Below, piece by piece: positions 58,140-64,000 of a DNA stretch of 64,000 bases. This DNA is from Bicyclus anynana (Eukaryota; Arthropoda; Insecta; Lepidoptera; Nymphalidae). Position numbers and translations under genes: made by a program. The stretch covers positions 4,474,291 through 4,538,290 of the forward strand of contig NC_069090.1 of NCBI RefSeq assembly GCF_947172395.1. The letters are read 5' to 3'. The notes beneath the pieces were generated by a model. It was not told where the DNA came from. It ran no database searches and worked only from the letters and a program-made list of their open reading frames with translations. Position 1 is the first letter of the stretch, and each line of letters starts with the position of its first letter.

Positions 58140-59040
58140 ATTAAATCATCAATATTAAATTCGATTTCTGTTCACTGGTGACTTTCTTTCATAAAAAAAA
58201 ATTTCGCTGGTTCCGCGTAAACTCAATTCTTTCAGACGCTGCTGTTAGCAACGTATTTATACCCCGTGTGCTAATAGAAATCATGCGTAATATTCATGCT
58301 TTATATTACTAAATACGTAAGTTTGCAAGGGTTTATTTAACCTAATGGTTTATAAATACCTAATAATTATGTAGGTCATGTGTTTAACTATCGACATAGC
58401 AACAGCATTTTTAATGTTTTTTTTGTGAACTTCAAAATGAAATGATGTGATAATCAAATCAATTTAAAACGTATTGATAGATATTCCTAAAATTACGTTG
58501 GGCATTAACGTGTGTAGATTTGAATATTTTTTTTTTCACCTTGTACGTAGTAGTAGGTACCCACTCATTGTGAAATATTATTTGTAAAATAAATAATAAT
58601 GATTTTATTATTACAAATAAAATAAAATAATATTGTCTGTCTGTGAGTTTATAAAAAGCATCTGTGATTTATGAAGTGCTTACCTAAAAGTAGGTATAGT
58701 TATTCACACTAAAACTCAAACAAACTTTTTTAAAATTGCTGTCTGGGCTAATTTTTAAAACGACTGAACCGATTTTAATTGTTACATTTAGTAATATGGC
58801 AACCCCGCCATAACATCTTTCAAAATATTTCAACCGACACTCTTTTACTGTTTTTTAAACGACTTAAAAAAATGAGGAGGTTCTCGGCAGAATCTTTTTT
58901 GAAAGAACTTTTGTATGTGTCTCGACCCCGAATTCAAACCCGGGATCTATCGGTAGCCGTGCAATTACAATATACGTACCACAATGTACTTAAGTAAACA
59001 ACCTTCGACTTACAGCTTCATAATAATAATGCTTATTAAA
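58140..59040. other. No gene seen
   Basis: AT-rich. Contains a weak inverted pair around 58575-58633 (ATTATTTGTAAAATAAATAA / TTATTACAAATAAAAT) and a piece of the ACCGACTTC-type repeat near 58857-58890. Confidence 0.45.
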
Positions 59041-59157
59041 TTCATTGCGAATAATCAAACAAAGTAGCGACAATTGTCATCATCATCACTACAGGGCCAG
59101 GTCTCTTCTTGTAGGAGAGGAGGTTTTTGGGCTTAGACCCACCAGGCTGCTCATTAG

Positions 59158-59160
59158 AGC

Positions 59161-59193
<33 letters not shown>
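59158..59193. repeat. (AAT)n microsatellite
   Basis: About 11 uninterrupted AAT units. A second shorter (AAT)n run is at about 59825-59845. Confidence 0.9.
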
Positions 59194-59194
<1 letters not shown>

Positions 59195-59309
59195 CCAAAA
59201 GCGATCTTGCTGGACTCGGCTAGGACAGTCCGCCGGTTTCTCCACTTGTCGTCCTAACCCCCGACCATTTGGTCTCCCTGCCGGGGTGAATCCTCCGCCC
59301 GATGCATAT

Positions 59310-59530
59310 ATTAGGCTGGTGGGAGGCTTCGGCCGTGGCTAGTTACCACCCTACCGGCAAAGACGTACCGTCAAGCGATTTAACGTTCCGGTACGATGCT
59401 GTGTAGAAACCGAAAGGGATGTGGATTTCATCCTCCTCCTAACAAGTTAGCTCGCTTCCATCTTAGACTGCATCATCACTTACCATCAGGTGAGACTGTA
59501 GTCAAAAGCTAACTTGTAAAGAATAAAAAA
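59310..59530 (+). repeat. SINE B body, headless
   Basis: GGCTGGTGGGAGGCTTCGGC through GCGATTTAACGTTCCGGTA to AACTTGTAAAGAATAAAAAA. Confidence 0.7.
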
Positions 59531-59600
59531 AAAATATGTATTTATGTAGAGTATATTTATGTTCATTATTTTGCGTATCTAAGTAACCTTGGCCTTATGT

Positions 59601-59784
59601 ATGGGTCATTCCACGTCAAATCGACCAATAGTTGGACTCGACCCCTTTCGATTTGGATAAATTTTGGCCAGAAGTTTTCTTTTATCCTATAACGAAGTTC
59701 TGCCGAAGAAAAAAAATTAAAAATTTTTTTTTCAAAAGTTATGCAAAGTCCAACTATTGGTCGATTTGACGTGGAATGACCCAT
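59601..59784. mobile_element. MITE with perfect 37-base terminal inverted repeats
   Basis: 59601-59637 (ATGGGTCATTCCACGTCAAA...) is the exact reverse complement of 59748-59784 (...TTTGACGTGGAATGACCCAT). The 110-base centre is AT-rich with no long frame. Perfect ends suggest recent insertion. Confidence 0.85.
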
Positions 59785-60123
59785 ATATTTATTTTGTACC
59801 GGGCGTGAGAGTAAAATTTATCGATAATAATAATAATAATAATAGCCTTTATTCCAATAACCAAATTACAAAAATACAAATTACAAATACATAATCATAC
59901 AAATTACAATTCAAATGATACATATTTGTCAATATGCAATATACAAATGTCAATATAAATAGTATATTGTTATGGGCTAAAAGGGCTAAAAATACCCATT
60001 ATATACGAGATATAGGGCCGCTAAATAGAAACCGAGTTAATAATGGTTTTAGCCCCATGTGTTTGCTTTTCACTACGATTGCGAGATAATAAAATAGTTT
60101 AGTACAATATTCAATGATTTATT

Positions 60124-60420
60124 TTAATTGAAAATTAAATGTACAAAGTCTACAATTTTGGATATCAAGGGAGATGCTTTTTCCCGGTAACATAATTTCC
60201 GACTGCTGTGAAGATGAATTATGAGTATGTGAGGTAAACGTGGGAGACAATAGTTTAAAAAACTCCTTTCGTAAGTGAATGCATTCGTTGTTGTTTTCTC
60301 CACTTTATCTAGGTAGGTATTTAAGTAAATACGTCTCGACTTTGATGGTAACAGATTGAAAATTTCATCCATCTCCAAATTAGGATCACTATTCTCACTA
60401 GATGAAGACAACATTATCAA
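60124..60420 (-). pseudogene. Possible fragment of a tyrosine-recombinase-like (Crypton-type) gene
   Basis: A 98-codon frame on the - strand begins with a serine/acid-rich stretch (MLSSSSENSDPNLEMDE) followed by IFNLLPSKSRRIYLNTY. This resembles the N-terminus of the insect tyrosine-recombinase-like proteins that start LLPxKSRxxYxxxYxxF. After that the resemblance is lost and no catalytic domain follows. I treat it as a broken mobile-element fragment. The match is from memory of a short motif, so confidence is low. Confidence 0.3.
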
Positions 60421-60424
60421 TTAA

Positions 60425-61300
60425 TGTTGAAAAATATGTCAGTTACGGTCACAAATTTACAATGAATTTCTTAAAAAAAAATCACGCAAATTGTTTTTTA
60501 AATTCTCGCTTTTTAATTAAGAAAAAGGCAAAGGTATTACACCGTACAGGATGTCCCATGTCTTCAAATCCTGCTCTATTTGCAACTCAATAAAAATTAA
60601 ATAAAAAAATGAACGCATTCCACAGACAAGAACGCTGCATTTCATTCCAATTTAAAGATTTTTTTGATTTTTCAAAACAATCAGGACCTTACCTATAATG
60701 ATTCTATTTTCGAATAAAAAAAGAAAAAAAAAAATAATCAAATTTCAATTTCACAAATTGACCTAATCGGGAACGAATTGCAACCTGTTGTTTGCGACAT
60801 CGCATCGCTGCGCTAGAGAGGTTAACTGTGTTATTCCGTAAAACAAATCGTTCGTCGTTGAGCTCGCCGGCGAGTGCTTGTGTTTATTGAAATATTTGAC
60901 GGAATAATCTGCTAACAAATCTGATGAAACTTATCACTTCTAACAGAGCAAAAGCCTTAGGGCATGCTAAAAATACAAAATGCTGCCCTAAATTTGCCAT
61001 TGATGGTTTGGTAATCAACCGAAAAATTATTATGCTTTTGCAATTGCCAACGTTAGTCGTAGTGCACCCTGCAGCCTTATCAACGAGGCTCTGGCGACTG
61101 AAAATGGCGGAATAACCAAGAATGACATGAATGGGAAATAGCATAGGTCGGTTTTGAGCAGCAGCGACACCAGCAGACTGCCCAGCATTGTCATAATAAA
61201 CCTTAAATATTATGTATAGAGCCGTCATATGATGAGCCGCTCAATGGATATAATATGACCTATAAACTTCGATTCAAAGGATCGTTCTACCTTCCTGATC
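60425..61300. other. No gene recognised
   Basis: A 63-codon frame at 60924-61115 (+, SNRAKALGHAKNTKCCPKFA...) has a mildly protein-like composition and might be a retroelement ORF piece. I recognise no domain and see no splice-site support. Confidence 0.3.
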
Positions 61301-61601
61301 GGAGGAAGATGTGCATTTTAAGGAATTAAATATCACGTGTCTCAAACAGTGAAAGGAAAAACATCGTGAAAAAACTTGATACCTGAGAATTTCTTACCTC
61401 TTTTTTTATAAATAAATATACTTATGGGTATGGGTTGTTAATTATTATAATGAATGATGATATGTCTATATTTATCCAGTAGTTATTCTGTCTTACTGTG
61501 GAACATGAAATTCTGACTTCGTCCTGGGCTATCAAAATGTTGAGCTTTTCTCCTTCAAAGAAAGTTCACAAACAACAATTTAATAGATTAATTGAAAATC
61601 T

Positions 61602-63165
61602 TTTTTTTTTTTTTTTTACGTTATATAGGCTAGCGCTTGGCAGCAATCATGCTTGACAGTAAGCGATGATGCAGCCTAAGGTGGAACGCGCTTGCCTAGA
61701 AAATGCCTATTCACTCTTAACTTGAATATACCCATGTTGTAGGTGGTAGGGAAAACGGAAGCTGGAAGGGCATTCCATAATTTCGCAGTGCGGATCAGGA
61801 ACGAAGAACCGAAACGCTTCGTACGAGTCCAGGGGACATCAACTACGTATGGATGCAGACCTCTGCGATGCCTGGCAGTTCTATGGTAAAAAGGTGAAGA
61901 GGGAACTAGATCGAAAAGTTCCTGAGCGCACTCTCCGAAATAAATCCTGTAGAACACCGACAGACAGGCAACTTTTCGGCGATGCTCCAATGATTGCAAT
62001 TTCACATTAGTTAGCGCCTCGTTACCGATGAGCCTTCTAGCTCGGCGATCCACCGAGTTCAGAGCAGCAAGCTGGTATTTGGCCGATCCATCTCATAAAT
62101 GGGAGCAGTACTCCATGCACGAACGAACCTGAGCTTGGTAAAGAGTAAGAAGCTGTTCCGGCGTGAAGTAGCGCTTCACCTTATTTAGGATACCGAGCTT
62201 CTTACCAGCTGTTTCTGCTTTAGACTCAATGCATTCTCCAAAGTTGAGCTTGGACGATATTGTAATACCTAGAAGCTCAATACTGTCGGTGATCGGAACA
62301 GGTGTATTCCGGAAAGTAGGAGTAAACTGGAATGGACTCCTTTTCGCAGTGAATAAACACGCCTGTGTTTTGATAGCATTAAATTTGACTAGATTGGCGT
62401 CTCCCCAGTCGGACACCTTGTTTAAGGTCAAATTGACACGTTCTACCAATGTCTCTCTTTGCTCAAGGGTCTCAGCCCCACTAGCTCGAGGACTGGACAT
62501 ATATCTATCCGTTACAGTGCTGTCGTCGGCATACCCAAATAAACCTGGCTTGAGCAGGTCGTTTATGTGCAGCAGGAAGAGTGTAGCGGAGAGAACTGAT
62601 CCCTGAGGAACTCCGGCATTGATTGCCATTGGATCAGACGAGCTGCCGTCTACGACAACTCGAAATGATCGTTCACTCAGGAAATCTGATATCCAGCGAC
62701 ATAGGCTAGAGGGAATCCCGTAGGCAGGAAGTTTACTTAAAAGGCCATCATGCCAGACCCGGTCAAAAGCCTTCGAGACGTCTAGTGAAACTGCAGCGCT
62801 TCACCATGCTTCTCGATGGCTTCACCCCAGATGTAAGTGGCATACACTAGAAGATCACCTGTCGAACGGTTGCGACGAAAACCGTACTGATGGTCCGACA
62901 GGAGATCATTTTGCTCGAGGTATGCCAGGAGCCTGTTGTTCAATACACGTTCCATACTTTTACAAAGTATGGAAGTGATTGCAATAGGTCTGTAATTGGC
63001 CGGGTCGGCACGGCTTCCCTTTTTTGGTACAGGTTGTACATTAGCAACCTTCCAAGCCTTCGGAACCTGAGCAGACTTGAGGGAGAGACGGAACAGGCGA
63101 GTTAAAACAGGAGACAACTCAGGGGCACATGTTTTCAATAAAATTGCTGGTATTCCATCAGGACC
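61602..63165 (-). mobile_element. 5'-truncated LINE with poly(A) tail, reverse transcriptase pseudogene
   Basis: The - strand encodes a Jockey/CR1-group reverse transcriptase: KVANVQPVPKKGSRADPANYRPIAI, YGFRRNRSTGDLL, SLDVSKAFDRVWHDGLL, AGVPQGSVLSATLFLLHIND, FGYADDST (the YADD catalytic box), ELLGITISSKLNF, then a C-terminal region ending near 61676 (TAKLWNALPASVFPTTYNMG). Two lesions are visible. There is a one-base deletion near 62800, between GEAL and AVSLDVSKAFD. A TGG to TGA change lies at 62093-62095, after MEYCSHL. A run of T at 61602-61618 is the poly(A) tail in antisense. Coding homology stops abruptly near 63165, so the copy is 5'-truncated. Confidence 0.88.
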
Positions 63166-64000
63166 TCAGGACAAATCTCGTCGATGTCGCAACGTTGTTT
63201 CAACGTTGAAACCGATTGAAAACGTTAAGAATCACTTGCGCTAAATCTTAAATCGTTTGATTTAGCAATTATTTTTTTCGCGTGTAGCTCAGCGCTGGCC
63301 TTACCGAACCTCCGGGGGAAGTTGCCGATGTAACAATCTGCTCAATGAAATTGTGTTGTTTGTGTTATGTATGTACCTGTGAGTCATTTTATTATGTATC
63401 ATTATCAATACATCATCTATACATAAAATAAAATTGAAGTATCTGTCTGTGATTTCAAAATACCTGTGTTTTCTCAAGTGCTTGTTAATTACAAGTTAAC
63501 AAAACACAATCGAGCTTTTTAAAAATTTTGTCTGTTTGTATATACATATAGGTCGTTCAAACACCTACATCAAATCCAATCTGAGACGTTTTAGAAATCC
63601 GAATGCCAATGTACATCGACGACCGGTCTGCAGCTACAATAAATCCGTCGACGTGTATAAAGAACAAGAATCGACCTCCTGTTTGTCAGGGCTAATCTCT
63701 GGAACAGCTGGACCGATTTTAACAGGACTTTCACTGGGAAATAGAGGAGGTTATAGAGCAACATAATAAGCTACTCTTTATCCCGGAAAAGTCCATGGTT
63801 CCCGCGAAACTTTGTGATAAACTTCATGCATACAAAGTAGCGGGCGTCCGCTAGTATATATATTACATAGTTATTGGGGGCTGATAGATTTAATAAAGAA
63901 GTTTCTTATGTAGGACGCCAGATAGTTCGCATTAGATTCGGTTTTTACAAACATGCCCTATATGTAAGGTTGTTTTGTTTTTCTTTTTATTGTTAACTAG

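Noticed and set aside
60884..61228. 114-codon frame as a gene
   Set aside because: Contains no recognisable domain, lacks exon-like features and overlaps another unsupported frame on the + strand.
62229..62606. 125-codon + strand frame
   Set aside because: Antisense shadow of the reverse transcriptase that runs on the - strand.

Overview
The window is eukaryotic nuclear DNA, AT-rich, with short exons, GT-AG introns and a very dense load of small interspersed repeats. The repeat types (tRNA-headed SINEs, RTE and Jockey/CR1-like LINE 3' ends, Helitron-like fragments ending in CTAG, many MITEs) and the gene content point to a moth or butterfly (Lepidoptera). I cannot name the species from sequence alone.

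Three protein-coding genes can be reconstructed exon by exon, and the reading phase carries across all but one of their introns. (1) A fatty acyl-CoA reductase (FAR) runs on the + strand from 7253 to 21201. Nine exons give about 468 residues, and the 5' exon with the Rossmann glycine motif is not in the window. (2) PEX19, the peroxisomal membrane-protein chaperone/import receptor, lies on the - strand from 38113 to 27216. It has eight exons, 290 residues and a C-terminal CTVM prenylation box. (3) A second FAR lies on the - strand from 49713 (or 48908) to 41063. It has nine or ten exons and about 523 residues if one apparent single-base gap near 41640 is a reading or assembly error. The order is FAR(+), PEX19(-), FAR(-). 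Insect FARs make fatty alcohols for cuticular wax or pheromone. Mammalian FARs are peroxisomal tail-anchored proteins that depend on PEX19, so the neighbourhood is suggestive, although it may be chance.

Region by region: 1-7250 holds repeats only (Helitron-like pieces, SINEs, RTE tail). 7250-21200 is FAR1, whose introns are full of SINEs, a Helitron-like tandem pair, a tandem duplication over a splice donor and a degenerate CR1/Jockey-like reverse transcriptase. 21200-27200 is the gap between FAR1 and PEX19, with palindromes, a MITE and a 35-bp minisatellite. 27200-38110 is PEX19, with large repeat-filled introns. 38110-41060 is intergenic with two MITE-like elements. 41060-49710 is FAR2. 49710-64000 has no recognisable host gene and holds SINEs, RTE fragments, MITEs, a possible tyrosine-recombinase fragment and a 5'-truncated LINE with a poly(A) tail at 61602-63165.

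I saw no clearly novel gene system. The points most worth checking are the FAR/PEX19/FAR neighbourhood, the 8-residue candidate first exon of FAR2, the duplicated splice donor in FAR1, transposon tails that directly abut splice sites, and several near-perfect inverted-repeat elements.
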